64,000 bases of DNA, taken from positions 124,001 through 188,000 of the forward strand of contig NZ_JAESND010000003.1 of assembly GCF_016865585.1 (NCBI RefSeq), written 5' to 3'. How positions within the stretch are numbered: the first letter of the stretch is position 1; every line of letters begins with the position of its first letter. The notes under the pieces were generated by a model. The model worked only from the letters and a program-made list of their open reading frames with translations, did not search any database and had not been told where the DNA came from. This stretch comes from Jeongeupia naejangsanensis (GTDB taxonomy: Bacteria; Pseudomonadota; Gammaproteobacteria; Burkholderiales; Chitinibacteraceae). The position numbers were made by a program, and so were the translations under genes. Positions 25,064-34,057 of the stretch are shown one piece after another.

Positions 25064-26272
25064 ATGAATCTGGCGGATGTGCAGGCGAAGTATCAGGCGT
25101 TCAAGGAACTCGGTCTCAAACTCGACATGTCGCGCGGCAAGCCGGCACCGGAGCAGCTCGATCTGTCGCTGCCGCTGCTCGACGCGCTCGACGGTTTCAA
25201 GACCGCCGACGGCACCGACACCCGCAACTACGGCGGTGGCGTCGCCGAAGCGCGCGCGCTGTTCGCCAGCCTGCTCGACGTGCCGGCCGGCCAGGTCGTC
25301 GTCGAAGGCAGCGCCAGCCTGTCGCTGATGCACGACGTACTGATCTACAGCATGGTCTACGGCCAGCCGGGCCACGCGCCGTGGGCAGGCCAGTCGCCGG
25401 CCTTCATCTGCCCGGTACCGGGCTACGACCGCCACTTCGGCATCTGCGAAGCGCTGGGCATCCGCATGATCAATGTCGCGATGACCGACAACGGCCCGGA
25501 CATGGACGAAGTCGAGCGCCTCGTCGCGTCGGACGCCAGCATCAAGGGCATGTGGAACGTGCCGAAGTACAGCAACCCGGGTGGCGTGGTGTACTCGGAT
25601 GAAACCATCCGCCGTCTGGCCGCAATGAAGACCGCTGCGCCGGACTTCATCCTGATGTGGGACGACGCTTACCGCTTCCACCACCTGACCGAAGAAAACA
25701 TCGTCAGCGCCGGCGTCATCGATGCCTGCGCCGCCGCCGGCAACCCGAACCGCGCCTGGGTGTTCGCGTCGACCTCGAAGGTCACGTTCGCCGGTGCCGG
25801 TCTGGCCGCGCTGGCCAGCTCGACCGACAACGTCGCGTGGTGGACCAAGAAGTCGGGCATCCGCAGCATCGGTCCGGACAAGGTCAACCAGCTCCGTCAC
25901 GTGCGCTTCCTCAAGGACCGCGCCGGCGTCGAGGCGCTGATGGTCAAGCATCGCGACATCCTCGCGCCGAAGTTCGACGCGGTACTGGCACAGTTCGAAG
26001 CCGTGCTCGGCGGTGTCGAGGGCGTGAGCTGGACCTACCCGAAGGGCGGCTACTTCATCGATCTGGTGACGCCGAACGGTTTTGCCAAGCAGACCATCGA
26101 ACTCGCCAAGGCCGCCGGCATCACGCTGACCCCGGCCGGCGCGGCGTTCCCGTACGGCAAGGACCCGAAGGACGCGCACATCCGCATCGCGCCGAGCTTC
26201 CCGTCGCTGAAGGAAATCGCCCAGGCGGCCGAAGGCATTGCGCTGGCGTTGCGCCTCGCGATCGGCCGCTAA
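25064..26272 (+). CDS. PLP-dependent aminotransferase (aspartate aminotransferase subgroup 1c type)
   Basis: 402 residues from ATG 25064; a GTG four codons earlier is also open. The start LGLKLDMSRGKPAPEQLDLS, the NVPKYSNPGGVVYSDET substrate loop, WDDAYRFHHL, and the PLP lysine in FASTSKVTFAGAGLA (near residue 245) mark the PF12897-type aminotransferases, which include actinobacterial aspartate aminotransferases. It is a fold type I enzyme, probably converting aspartate or a similar amino acid to the keto acid in the cytoplasm. It is a monocistronic gene; its stop abuts a palindromic element and a terminator. Confidence 0.87.
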   Translation: MNLADVQAKYQAFKELGLKLDMSRGKPAPEQLDLSLPLLDALDGFKTADGTDTRNYGGGVAEARALFASLLDVPAGQVVVEGSASLSLMHDVLIYSMVYGQPGHAPWAGQSPAFICPVPGYDRHFGICEALGIRMINVAMTDNGPDMDEVERLVASDASIKGMWNVPKYSNPGGVVYSDETIRRLAAMKTAAPDFILMWDDAYRFHHLTEENIVSAGVIDACAAAGNPNRAWVFASTSKVTFAGAGLAALASSTDNVAWWTKKSGIRSIGPDKVNQLRHVRFLKDRAGVEALMVKHRDILAPKFDAVLAQFEAVLGGVEGVSWTYPKGGYFIDLVTPNGFAKQTIELAKAAGITLTPAGAAFPYGKDPKDAHIRIAPSFPSLKEIAQAAEGIALALRLAIGR

Positions 26273-26418
26273 AAAATCCACGCAGTCCGGCGGCTGCGCC
26301 TGCGCATCCCACGCCCGTCCGATGCTCGAAATCCTCATGGACTCCACGTCCATTCCGGTTTCTGCGCTTCGGGCGAACGTGACCTGCTCGGGCTCGCTCA
26401 CCGACCTGTGCGGATTTT
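26273..26418. repeat. short non-coding element with imperfect terminal inverted repeats
   Basis: The left end AAAATCCACGCAGTC (26273-26287) is an imperfect complement of the right end GACCTGTGCGGATTTT (26403-26418). An internal dyad, ATGGAC-TCCAC-GTCCAT, lies in the middle at about 26338-26354. The element begins at the aminotransferase stop codon. It looks like a small REP/MITE-type sequence of about 146 bases; copy number elsewhere is unknown. Confidence 0.4.
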
Positions 26419-26431
26419 GCGCTAAATAACG

Positions 26432-26466
26432 AAACCGCCGCCCGGCTCACCCGGCGGCGGTTTTTC
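26432..26466 (+). terminator. rho-independent terminator of the aminotransferase gene
   Basis: Perfect 11-bp stem (AAACCGCCGCC with GGCGGCGGTTT), then a T tract. The loop is 10 bases. From 26467 to 26580 only the AraC gene's leader is left; nothing else was recognised. Confidence 0.85.
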
Positions 26467-26580
26467 TTTGCGCGTACGAACCGGCTGGGCCCGGCGCATC
26501 GGGTTTGCCGGTGTTGCGCTGCGCGCCAAGCGGCGACGGACGCGGTCGCGGCGACCGGGAAGGCGGATTATGCTTCCGGC

Positions 26581-27477
26581 ATGGATACTTCCCCGCTCTG
26601 GACTGCCGGCATCCGGCATTATCTCGGCCCGCGTCTGATGGCGATGGCGGTGCATGACGGCCCGCCGCCGCCGCCCGGCGATGTCGACCGTTTCGCGTTC
26701 TGCTTCGTCTCGGCCGGCTCGGCCCGTGTCGATATCGGCGGCGCCAGTCAGCTCGTCGCCGCACCGACCGTCCTGCTGCTCGACGAAGCCTTGCGGCCGA
26801 CGTTCGATGCGGCACGCGGCCTGCGCTGCGAAAGCGTCGTCTTCCATCCGGGTGTCGTCAACGATGCCTTCGAACCGGCAGCACTGCGCGCGGGCAGCTA
26901 TGTCGGCACGGCGATGCAGGATGCCGACGTGCTCGATCCCTTCATCAGTACCTCGCCATTGCGCCGCTGCGTTGCCCTGTCGCCGGCGCTGGCCGGCCAG
27001 ACTGCCGCGACACTGACGCAGATGCGAACGCTGCTGACGCATCAGGACGATGTCCGCTGGCCGTGCCGGGCGCGCGCGGCGTGGATCGCGCTGCTGTTCG
27101 GCCTGCGTGCCGCGTGGGAGGCGAGCGATCCGGCGCCCTTGCTGCCCGCCGACGCGCGCATCGCCCGGGCACTGCAGTGGGTGCACGACCATTACGCCGA
27201 GTCGTTTACCGTCGACGCGCTGGCACGGATCACCGGTTGCAACCGGACGACGCTCAACGAGGGCTTCCGCGCCCATACCGGCAACAGCGTGCGCGCCTAC
27301 GTGGTCGCGCTGCGGATGCGCGCGGCATCGCAGCTGCTGCGCGACACGCTGATCCCGGTCGGCGACGTGATGGCCAAGGTCGGTTACGACAACCCCAGCC
27401 ATTTCAGTCGCACTTTCCGTACCGTGACCGGCCTCTCGCCCGGCGCGTACCGGCAGCGCGAGTGCTGGATGAACTGA
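26581..27477 (+). CDS. AraC-family transcriptional regulator
   Basis: 298 residues. The C-terminal 100 residues hold two helix-turn-helix units: FTVDALARITGCNRTTLNEGF near residue 215, and PVGDVMAKVGYDNPSHFSRTF near residue 260. It ends in the AraC signature TGLSPGAYRQRE. The N-terminal 190 residues look like a cupin-type sensor and match no well-known ligand class. Unlike most AraC pairs it has no divergent target; the next gene is convergent. No good ribosome site is seen, so the start rests on length. Confidence 0.87.
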   Translation: MDTSPLWTAGIRHYLGPRLMAMAVHDGPPPPPGDVDRFAFCFVSAGSARVDIGGASQLVAAPTVLLLDEALRPTFDAARGLRCESVVFHPGVVNDAFEPAALRAGSYVGTAMQDADVLDPFISTSPLRRCVALSPALAGQTAATLTQMRTLLTHQDDVRWPCRARAAWIALLFGLRAAWEASDPAPLLPADARIARALQWVHDHYAESFTVDALARITGCNRTTLNEGFRAHTGNSVRAYVVALRMRAASQLLRDTLIPVGDVMAKVGYDNPSHFSRTFRTVTGLSPGAYRQRECWMN

Positions 27478-27481
27478 ACGG

Positions 27482-28114
27482 CTAATCCGGAAGCTGCGCC
27501 CGGTCGACGATGCGCTGACCGAGCGCGCGGGCGCGGATCGCCGCGGCCGGATCGCCCTGCAGTGCCGCGGCACGATACCAGTGCCAGGCTTGCGCCAGAT
27601 CGCGGGGTACGCCGTCACCGCGTTCGTACAGCGTTGCGACGATGTACTGGGCGCCGATGTCGCCGCCCTTCGCGGCGCGTTCGTACCAGCGCGCCGCGCG
27701 GCGCATGTCTAGCGGTGCGCCGCGGCCGAGGAAGTACTGGGTCGCCAGATTGACCTGTGCCTCGATATGGCCCTGACGTGCAGCGAGTTCGAACCAGCGC
27801 GTAGCCTCGCTCAGCGAGCGCGGGACGCCACGGCCGAGTTCGTACAAACGCCCCAGTGCGAACTGTGCCGGCGCCGAGCCCGATTCGGCGGCAAAGCGCA
27901 GCCAGCGCGCAGCCACCGCATCGTCGCGGGCGATGCCCTCGCCGTTGAGCAGCAGCATGGCGGTGTTGTACTGGGCGTGGACATCACCGGCTCGGGCGGC
28001 GGCCTGGAACTGACGCGCCGCTTCCGCAACATCGCCGCGACGGTAGGCTTCCATGCCGGCGCCGCTTGCTGCGGCGATGGCTGAACAGAATGACAGCATG
28101 AGTAAAAGACGCAT
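27482..28114 (-). CDS. secreted Sel1-like repeat protein
   Basis: 210 residues from MRLLLMLSFCSAIAAASGAG, a Sec signal peptide. Four to five Sel1 repeats follow, each about 36 residues with a G-x-G-V/A signature (NGEGIARDD, LGRGVPRSL, LGRGAPLDM, RGDGVPRDL). Sel1 repeats form alpha-solenoids that bind protein partners, often at the cell envelope. The open frame extends upstream, but the signal peptide fixes the start. The stop lies four bases from the stop of the convergent AraC gene. Confidence 0.85.
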   Translation of the reverse strand: MRLLLMLSFCSAIAAASGAGMEAYRRGDVAEAARQFQAAARAGDVHAQYNTAMLLLNGEGIARDDAVAARWLRFAAESGSAPAQFALGRLYELGRGVPRSLSEATRWFELAARQGHIEAQVNLATQYFLGRGAPLDMRRAARWYERAAKGGDIGAQYIVATLYERGDGVPRDLAQAWHWYRAAALQGDPAAAIRARALGQRIVDRAQLPD

Positions 28115-28589
28115 CTCGACCCCCAAGCGGCGTGGTGCCGCGGCTGCCTGCAGGTCGCTAAGCGACGGCAGGGGCGGTGAGGCAGCAATCTTGTGACTGA
28201 CGGGCGGTGTCGGCCCTGCGCGGCATCGCAAACACATGCGGACCGGTCTGATCGGGGCGGGAGCGTACGTGCTTGATCCAGTCTATGCAGCCCGCCGAGG
28301 GCGCCGCAGCCCGGTTTGGTGGCGGCGGGGCCCGGCAAGACCGGCGGTCGGCAGGGGCGCATTTCGCTTCATTCTGTCTGTCGTGCCGGCGGGGCAAGGC
28401 TGACCATTTGCTGGCAGCGAACCGCCGAGCGCTGCAGGCCGCCACGCGCGCCTTGTCAAAAGCACGGGCACGTTGGCGAATGACTGCGGCATTGCGCCCG
28501 ACGCAATAGGGGAATCACCGTTTGCTGCGTTGCACCAGCGTCATCCCGTCGGCGTTATGATCGCCGGATAGCCAGAACGAAGGGTGATC
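28115..28589. other. 475-base intergenic region
   Basis: Divergent gap between the Sel1-repeat gene and the DUF3422 gene. Short open frames here have no ribosome site and no recognisable protein pattern. A promoter for each flank is expected, but none stands out. No repeat or RNA gene was seen. Confidence 0.5.
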
Positions 28590-29876
28590 ATGCACATCAA
28601 GCTCAACGAGTATCCGCAGCGCAGGCTGTTGAACGACGAGGCACACGCCCGGCCGTTCGAACCGGCGGCCACGCCGGGGCAGCTCAGCTACATCGCCTTT
28701 CTGAACCGCAACGTCTCGGCCGAGCAGGAGCGCTGGCTCATCGGCGAGCTGTGCGCATGGTTCGAGGTCGACGCGCCCGAGGCGAGCCAGGTGAATTTCT
28801 CGGTTGATCTTGGCCCGCTGCGCTTCAAGTGGGCGCGGCACACCGAATTCTCGTCGTTCACGTTTTCGCGCTTTGGCGCCGCCGGTGAAGCGTTCTCCGG
28901 CAACGCGCTGGAACTGCTGCCGCCCGACTGGCTGGCCCAGCTGCCGGGTAATGTGCTGCTGGCAACGCATGCCGTGCTGCTGGCCGACGTCGACCTGCCG
29001 GTGCCGCTGGAGGAGATCAGCGCGCGCTACTTCGACGGTCACGACCTGATCGGCGCGCAGATCGGCGAGGGCAGCGGGACTGCCTGCACCGATTTCCGCA
29101 TCCATGCTGACGGTTTTTCGCGTTATCTGGTCATCGACCACAGCATGGGCCGGCGTCAGGCCGGACGGATGCTGCAGCGGCTGTTCGAGATCGACACCTA
29201 CCGGATGCTGGCGTTTCTGGCGCTGCCGGTTGCCAAAAGCATTTCGCCCGAACTGACCGACGCCGACCGCGAACTTGCGGAACTGACCACGGCGATGTCG
29301 AGCGCGCGGCAGGACGACGAGCCGGCCCTGCTCGACCGGCTGACTAAACTGGCTGCACGGATCGAGAGCGCGCTGTCGCTGACCGACTACCGCTTCTCGG
29401 CTGCGCATGCGTACTACGAACTGGTGCGCCGGCGTGTCGGCGAACTGCGCGAACTGCGCATCCAGGGTGTGCAGCCCTTCCACGAGTTCGTCGAACGCCG
29501 CCTCGGCCCGGCAATGGAAACCTGCGAATCGGTCGCCCGACGCCAGCGGGTACTCGCGGCACGGGTGGCGCGTGCGTCGTCATTACTGCGTACCCGCGTC
29601 GACATCACCCACGAGAAGCAGAATCAGGCGCTGCTCGAGTCGATGGACAAACGCGCCCACCTGCAACTGCGGTTGCAGGAAACGGTGGAAGGGTTGTCGG
29701 TTGCGGCGATCACCTATTACACCGTCGGCCTCGTCGGCTATGCGGCCAAGGGACTGAAAACCATCGGCGTCCACGTCAACCCGGAGCTGGCGACCGGCAT
29801 CGCGATTCCGGTTGTTGCGTTGATGGTGGCGCTGGGGCTGCGACGGATGCGCAAGGCGCTGATGCACGAGGGATGA
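28590..29876 (+). CDS. DUF3422 family membrane-anchored protein
   Basis: 428 residues. A GTG two codons upstream is possible, but the ATG at 28590 has AAGGG at the better distance. The start LNEYPQRRLLNDEAHARPFE is the DUF3422/COG4949 signature. A central soluble region holds the conserved VIDHSMGRRQAGRMLQRL. A coiled-coil-like segment (about 300-365) precedes two C-terminal hydrophobic stretches (VAAITYYTVGLVGYAA and GIAIPVVALMVALGL). The function of the family is unknown. Its stop codon abuts the stop of the convergent tadG. Confidence 0.88.
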   Translation: MHIKLNEYPQRRLLNDEAHARPFEPAATPGQLSYIAFLNRNVSAEQERWLIGELCAWFEVDAPEASQVNFSVDLGPLRFKWARHTEFSSFTFSRFGAAGEAFSGNALELLPPDWLAQLPGNVLLATHAVLLADVDLPVPLEEISARYFDGHDLIGAQIGEGSGTACTDFRIHADGFSRYLVIDHSMGRRQAGRMLQRLFEIDTYRMLAFLALPVAKSISPELTDADRELAELTTAMSSARQDDEPALLDRLTKLAARIESALSLTDYRFSAAHAYYELVRRRVGELRELRIQGVQPFHEFVERRLGPAMETCESVARRQRVLAARVARASSLLRTRVDITHEKQNQALLESMDKRAHLQLRLQETVEGLSVAAITYYTVGLVGYAAKGLKTIGVHVNPELATGIAIPVVALMVALGLRRMRKALMHEG

Positions 29877-31304
29877 TCAGAAAGTGATGTTGGCGACGGT
29901 ATTGGCGCATTTGGCGCTGATGAGCTTGACCTCGGCGATGCCGAGCTTGACGCCCAAGGCTTCGAGCAGCCCCAGCAAGATCGCATCGACGCCAGGCAGC
30001 GGAATACCCAGCAACTGACTGGCGCCGACCTTGGCGGGATTGGGGGCTGCGATGCTGCCGTCTTGGGCGACCGTGAAATCGACGGTGCCCGCGCCAGCAG
30101 CGATCGGTGTACAGACCGGCAAGCCAAGCAACCAGGTGCACACCTGCGCGCCGGAGGTGGTAACGGCAAGCTCTACGTCGGTTTTGTTTCCGTTGCAACG
30201 AACCTTGGTCAGTGTCGCAGTAGCCGGGGCGACTGCAACACTGATGTTGAGTACGGTGATGCCGAGCAAAGACAACGCCTGAACCTGCAGCGTTGACTGG
30301 TTGCCTACCGCCTTTGTATAGGGGGTGCCATCGGGCTTGTAACCCGGCCTGCCGGCTGCATAGACGGCGGGCTTGACCAGCGTGGCGTTGATGCTGGCGA
30401 GCTTGATGATGCCGACGCCGATATTGACGCCCAGCACCGCTACTCCCTTGTTCTTTTGCGCCAGTTGCAGACCGGACATCAGCAGGTCGCCGGCACGCAA
30501 CTGGACGGCGGAGCTGGCGTCGAGCAGCGCCAGATTGAGCAGGTCTCCGATCTTGACCGCAGTCGAACCCAGCGAGGCGCTGATCAGCTTGTTGGCTGCG
30601 TTAAGCGTTGCGCCGGACTGGCCGTCCATGGTCATCGCGTTGACCACTGCGGTCTGGAACTGGTTATAGGTCAGCGTGGTTGCCAGCAGTTGATCCATGC
30701 TGGCAGCGCCGACTTGCGTCATCAGGCTGCCGATCTTGAGCTGTGATGCAACCAGCGCGTTGTTGTCAGCCAGCGTCAAAGGAATGGTGACTCCAAGACC
30801 AGTAAGTACGCTGTTCAGATTCGCCAGTGCTGCAGCGCTGGTATCGAGTTCAAGCAGCGCGCTGCCGAGCATGAACGATGCATAAGGCTGCGCCGGCATG
30901 GCGATTGCCTCAGCCTGCACAGCCTGTGTGCCGGGCAGGAACAGCATGGTGAACGCGGGGTTGCTGGCAACGATACGCACGGCGTTGCTGCCGCTGGCTG
31001 CCGGACTGGCGGTACAGGCGGCAGGGCTGCTGAGCGTGTTGGGCGAAGTCGATGCCCAGCGGCCGGTAAAGCAACTCAACGTTCTGGGCGCCACCAGACC
31101 GTTCTGGGCTGCGCTGCTTTGCGCAGCGGTCAGTGGCGCGACCGACATGTACTGTGCCGCCGAGGTGGCTGCAAAGTCGGCGATGCTCTGCAACTGGCGG
31201 CGCTCGACGTAAAGCCGGCCGATGTCCAGCGCACCGAGGGCAACGATGCCCAGCAACAGGATGCCGCCCATTGCGATGGCGATGCTGCCCCGTTGCCGTT
31301 TCAT
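29877..31304 (-). CDS. tadG: TadG-like pilus assembly protein
   Basis: 475 residues from MKRQRGSIAIAMGG; the frame is open upstream but that part overlaps tadD. One N-terminal membrane helix (residues 8-28) leads to the TadG/TadE-type motif GRLYVERRQLQSIADFAATSAAQY. The rest is a long, Ala/Leu-rich periplasmic part with few cysteines, and I see no von Willebrand domain. TadG proteins are pseudopilin-like or anchoring parts of the Tad machine. It is the last gene of the locus, three bases behind the DUF3613 gene. Confidence 0.8.
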   Translation of the reverse strand: MKRQRGSIAIAMGGILLLGIVALGALDIGRLYVERRQLQSIADFAATSAAQYMSVAPLTAAQSSAAQNGLVAPRTLSCFTGRWASTSPNTLSSPAACTASPAASGSNAVRIVASNPAFTMLFLPGTQAVQAEAIAMPAQPYASFMLGSALLELDTSAAALANLNSVLTGLGVTIPLTLADNNALVASQLKIGSLMTQVGAASMDQLLATTLTYNQFQTAVVNAMTMDGQSGATLNAANKLISASLGSTAVKIGDLLNLALLDASSAVQLRAGDLLMSGLQLAQKNKGVAVLGVNIGVGIIKLASINATLVKPAVYAAGRPGYKPDGTPYTKAVGNQSTLQVQALSLLGITVLNISVAVAPATATLTKVRCNGNKTDVELAVTTSGAQVCTWLLGLPVCTPIAAGAGTVDFTVAQDGSIAAPNPAKVGASQLLGIPLPGVDAILLGLLEALGVKLGIAEVKLISAKCANTVANITF

Positions 31305-31306
31305 GC

Positions 31307-31549
31307 TTACTGTCTTCCGGAGGTTTTGACCGATTCGACGTCGACGCCCGGCATCGGTGTTTCGAAGCTTTTCTGGTAGCGCTGGTAGGCCTTGACCGCT
31401 TCTTCGGAGCGCGCCGGCAGTGGCGATGCCGATTCGCCGCTGACTTGCAGGGCCAGCCAGGCGCGGGTGGCATCGCCAATGTGGTACTCGGCCTCGGCTG
31501 CCAGCGTGCTTGCCGAGGCAAGCAGAACGAACAGTGTCCAGTATTTCAT
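31307..31549 (-). CDS. DUF3613 small secreted protein of the tad locus
   Basis: 80 residues with a signal peptide (MKYWTLFVLLASASTLAA). The mature part holds GDATRAWLALQVSGESASP and EEAVKAYQRYQKSF, the pattern of the DUF3613 family found next to tadD and tadG in many betaproteobacteria. Function unknown. It is probably periplasmic and co-transcribed with its neighbours. Confidence 0.8.
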   Translation of the reverse strand: MKYWTLFVLLASASTLAAEAEYHIGDATRAWLALQVSGESASPLPARSEEAVKAYQRYQKSFETPMPGVDVESVKTSGRQ

Positions 31550-31558
31550 CGGTGTCTC

Positions 31559-32266
31559 CTAGGGCGTGGGGCTGAGCGTCTGTGCAAGTTGCAGGCCGCC
31601 ACCCGGTTGTTGCCATTGGCGTGCTTCGCCCTGGATGCGCTGAGCTACATCGGCGGGAATGTCGGGGTCGGCCGAGCCGGTGCTGAGCTGGCGGTAGAGT
31701 GCGAGATTGGCGCGGAAACGCGGTTCGCTGGGGGACAGTTCGACTGCGCGCGACAGCGCCTGGGCGGCGGTATCCCAATCCCCGCGCATCAGCGCCAGAT
31801 AGCCCAGATCGTTCCAGATGAAGGGATTGGTCGGGGCATCACGGCTGGCCGCATCGAAGTAGCGACGGGCCTGATCCCACTGTTGCCGGCCGGCATAGAT
31901 CAGCGCCAGACCGTGCTCGGCGGCCGAACGTTGCGGCCCTTGCAACAGCTGTTCGTAGTTGCGCTGGGCAGCATCGGTCTTGCCGGTTGCGCGTTCGGCG
32001 CGGGCACGCAGCAATTGGGTCTGCGCATCCGAGCCATACTTGCCTTCCAGTGCATCCAGATGCGAGAGCGCGGCGTAGTTCGAGTTCTGGTCGAGCAGCG
32101 TCGAGACCAGCGCCACATAGGTGCCACGGGCATCGGCGTTTTTGCCGGGCGCGGGGGTGGTGGCGAGCTTGGCCTGCTCGTCGAGCATCTGCCGTTGCGC
32201 CTGTTGCGGGTTCTGCGCGCAGGCGGCCAGGGTGAGGGCGGCAAGTGCAAGGGTGGGACGGATCAT
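31559..32266 (-). CDS. tadD: TadD TPR lipoprotein
   Basis: 235 residues with a lipobox LAAC at about 12-15, so it is an outer-membrane lipoprotein. Tetratricopeptide repeats cover about residues 48-200 (for example NPFIWNDLGYLALMRGDWDTAAQALSRAVELSP). TadD acts in outer-membrane assembly of the Tad secretin, like PilF for type IV pili. Its ATG shares a base with the tadC stop (TGATG), so translation is coupled. Confidence 0.85.
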   Translation of the reverse strand: MIRPTLALAALTLAACAQNPQQAQRQMLDEQAKLATTPAPGKNADARGTYVALVSTLLDQNSNYAALSHLDALEGKYGSDAQTQLLRARAERATGKTDAAQRNYEQLLQGPQRSAAEHGLALIYAGRQQWDQARRYFDAASRDAPTNPFIWNDLGYLALMRGDWDTAAQALSRAVELSPSEPRFRANLALYRQLSTGSADPDIPADVAQRIQGEARQWQQPGGGLQLAQTLSPTP

Positions 32267-33168
32267 CAGCGGCCTCCCGCGTGTTGTAGGGTCTGGACCA
32301 GCGACAGCATGCCGGGGCCGGCCAGCAGGATGAACAGTGCCGGGAACATGAACAGCACCATGACCCCGGTCATCTTGACGGTCAGCTGGCCGATCAGCGT
32401 TTTCAGCTGCATGCGCTGCTGTTCGAGCAGGCGCTCACCGAACTTGGCCAGCGGTTCTTCGGCCGCGCCGCCATAGCGCTCCAGCCGGTCCATCAGTTGG
32501 GCCAGTGCCGAAAAATCGGGCGACTCGAACAGCGTGGCGAGTGGCTCCAGCGATTCGCGCCGATCCCGTCCGCCCTGATAGCGCTGATTGGCGAGTGCGA
32601 TCTCCGGCGCAAGGACCGGCAGTACCAGCCGGAACTCTTCGGCGACGACAAGCAGCGATTGGCCGACACCCATGCCCGATCCTTGCAGCATGCGCAGCAG
32701 GTCGATCAGCAGCAGGAGTTCCTTGCCGGCGGCAGCGACGCGCTGGCGCACACGAATGCGCAGCAGCCGCTCCGGCAACAGAATGCCGACGATCGTTGCG
32801 GCTGCGGTGCCGATCAGGGCGAAGCTGTGCTGCAAGCCAAGGACTGCCACCGTGAGTGCACCGAGCAGGACCGGCAGGGCGATGCGGAACACGAGGTAGT
32901 TGTAGTAGTCGGCCTCGTTGCGGAAACCTGCAGCCGACAACAGCTTGCGCGTTGGCTGCGTGTGACGCAGCGCATGCGGGTCCTGCACCAGACGGCGCGC
33001 CAGCCGGCTGAGCCGGGAGCGGCGCTCGGATTGCGCTGGCGCGGGGCCGATGGGCAAGCGCAGGAACAACTGGCGTTCGGTGCGCAGATCACGAACCAGT
33101 ACGAAACCGGTCAGTACAACGGCCAGTACGATGAAAACCCAGGCGAGCAGGAAAATGACGCTGAGCAT
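32266..33168 (-). CDS. tadC: TadC inner-membrane platform protein
   Basis: 300 residues from MLSVIFLLAWVF, with AGGAG seven bases upstream. One N-terminal helix, two central helices and a C-terminal helix pair frame a T2SS-F domain (about 160-280). That domain holds ELLLLIDLLRMLQGSGMGVGQSLL and the late MTGVMVLFMFPALFILL. TadB and TadC form the inner-membrane platform of Flp pilus assembly. Confidence 0.9.
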   Translation of the reverse strand: MLSVIFLLAWVFIVLAVVLTGFVLVRDLRTERQLFLRLPIGPAPAQSERRSRLSRLARRLVQDPHALRHTQPTRKLLSAAGFRNEADYYNYLVFRIALPVLLGALTVAVLGLQHSFALIGTAAATIVGILLPERLLRIRVRQRVAAAGKELLLLIDLLRMLQGSGMGVGQSLLVVAEEFRLVLPVLAPEIALANQRYQGGRDRRESLEPLATLFESPDFSALAQLMDRLERYGGAAEEPLAKFGERLLEQQRMQLKTLIGQLTVKMTGVMVLFMFPALFILLAGPGMLSLVQTLQHAGGR

Positions 33169-33178
33169 GTCCGGTCTC

Positions 33179-34057
33179 CTAAACGCGCTTGGCCAGCCTG
33201 TAGAGGAAAAAGGCGCCGGCAAGCTGCAGGGCCAGCACGACCATCAACATGCGTTGTCCGGTCGGGTCTCGGAACAGCACGCTCATGTAATCCTGATTCA
33301 GTGTTCCCATCACCAGGCCGATGGCCATGGGGGCGATGCCCAGCACCCAGGCCGACAGCCGGACCTCCGACGTCAGTGCCAGCAGTTCTTCGTGCGCGGC
33401 CTGCCGTGCCTGCAGCACCGTGGCAATGCGGTTGACGAGCTTTTCCGGTTGCCCGCCGTAGTGCATGGCGACCTTCATGGCCGCGGCCAGCAGATCGAAT
33501 TCGGAAATCTTGTACAGTGCAGCCACTTGCCGCAGCGCCGCGTCGAGCTCGATCCCGGCCGAATGCAGCGCTTGTGCGCGTTGCAGCATCGCGACCAGCG
33601 GCTGGGGGGTGTCGTCCAGTACCTTGCCAAAGGCCAGCGGCAGGCTGTGGCCGACCGAGGCGAGCCGTGCCAGACCGTCGAGCAGCGCCGGCAGTTGCAG
33701 GACGGCGCGCTGCCGCTGCCGGGCTGCCCGGTAGGCTTGCAGCCCGGCCAGCAGGGCCAGCATCGCTGCTGCCGCGATTGCGCCGGCCGGTCCGCCCAAC
33801 AGGCGCAGTGCGACCAGACTGGCCACCAGGGGCAACAGCAACCAGATGCCCCAGTAGCGTGGCAGCTCGTCTCGCCGGGCCAACAGCCAGAGTTGCCAGC
33901 GTGCCAGGGCACTCGGGTGGGACAGCGAAGGATCATCCTGTCTGGCGTGGCGTGCGAGCCGCATTTGCAGCTCGCGTTCGCGGCGCGCGATGATCCAGAG
34001 ACAGATTCCCGCGCCAATCAGGCAGAGTACGGCGGCAAGGACGAGCAGGCTAAGCAT
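33179..34057 (-). CDS. tadB: TadB inner-membrane platform protein
   Basis: 292 residues. N-terminal helix [17 protein letters not shown], a central helix pair near 70-110, and a T2SS-F domain near 125-260 (LPALLDGLARLASVGHSLPLAF). It ends with a helix near the C-terminus. Its start overlaps the end of tadA by eight bases, and it is followed by tadC after ten bases. Confidence 0.9.
   Translation of the reverse strand: MLSLLVLAAVLCLIGAGICLWIIARRERELQMRLARHARQDDPSLSHPSALARWQLWLLARRDELPRYWGIWLLLPLVASLVALRLLGGPAGAIAAAAMLALLAGLQAYRAARQRQRAVLQLPALLDGLARLASVGHSLPLAFGKVLDDTPQPLVAMLQRAQALHSAGIELDAALRQVAALYKISEFDLLAAAMKVAMHYGGQPEKLVNRIATVLQARQAAHEELLALTSEVRLSAWVLGIAPMAIGLVMGTLNQDYMSVLFRDPTGQRMLMVVLALQLAGAFFLYRLAKRV

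Noticed and set aside
28273-28509. Small open frame in the gap before the DUF3422 gene
   Set aside because: No ribosome site, no recognisable protein pattern, and low-complexity Arg/Ala translation.
29871-29882. Palindromic TGATCA where the DUF3422 and tadG stops meet
   Set aside because: It is simply two abutting stop codons in opposite directions; too short to be a signal.
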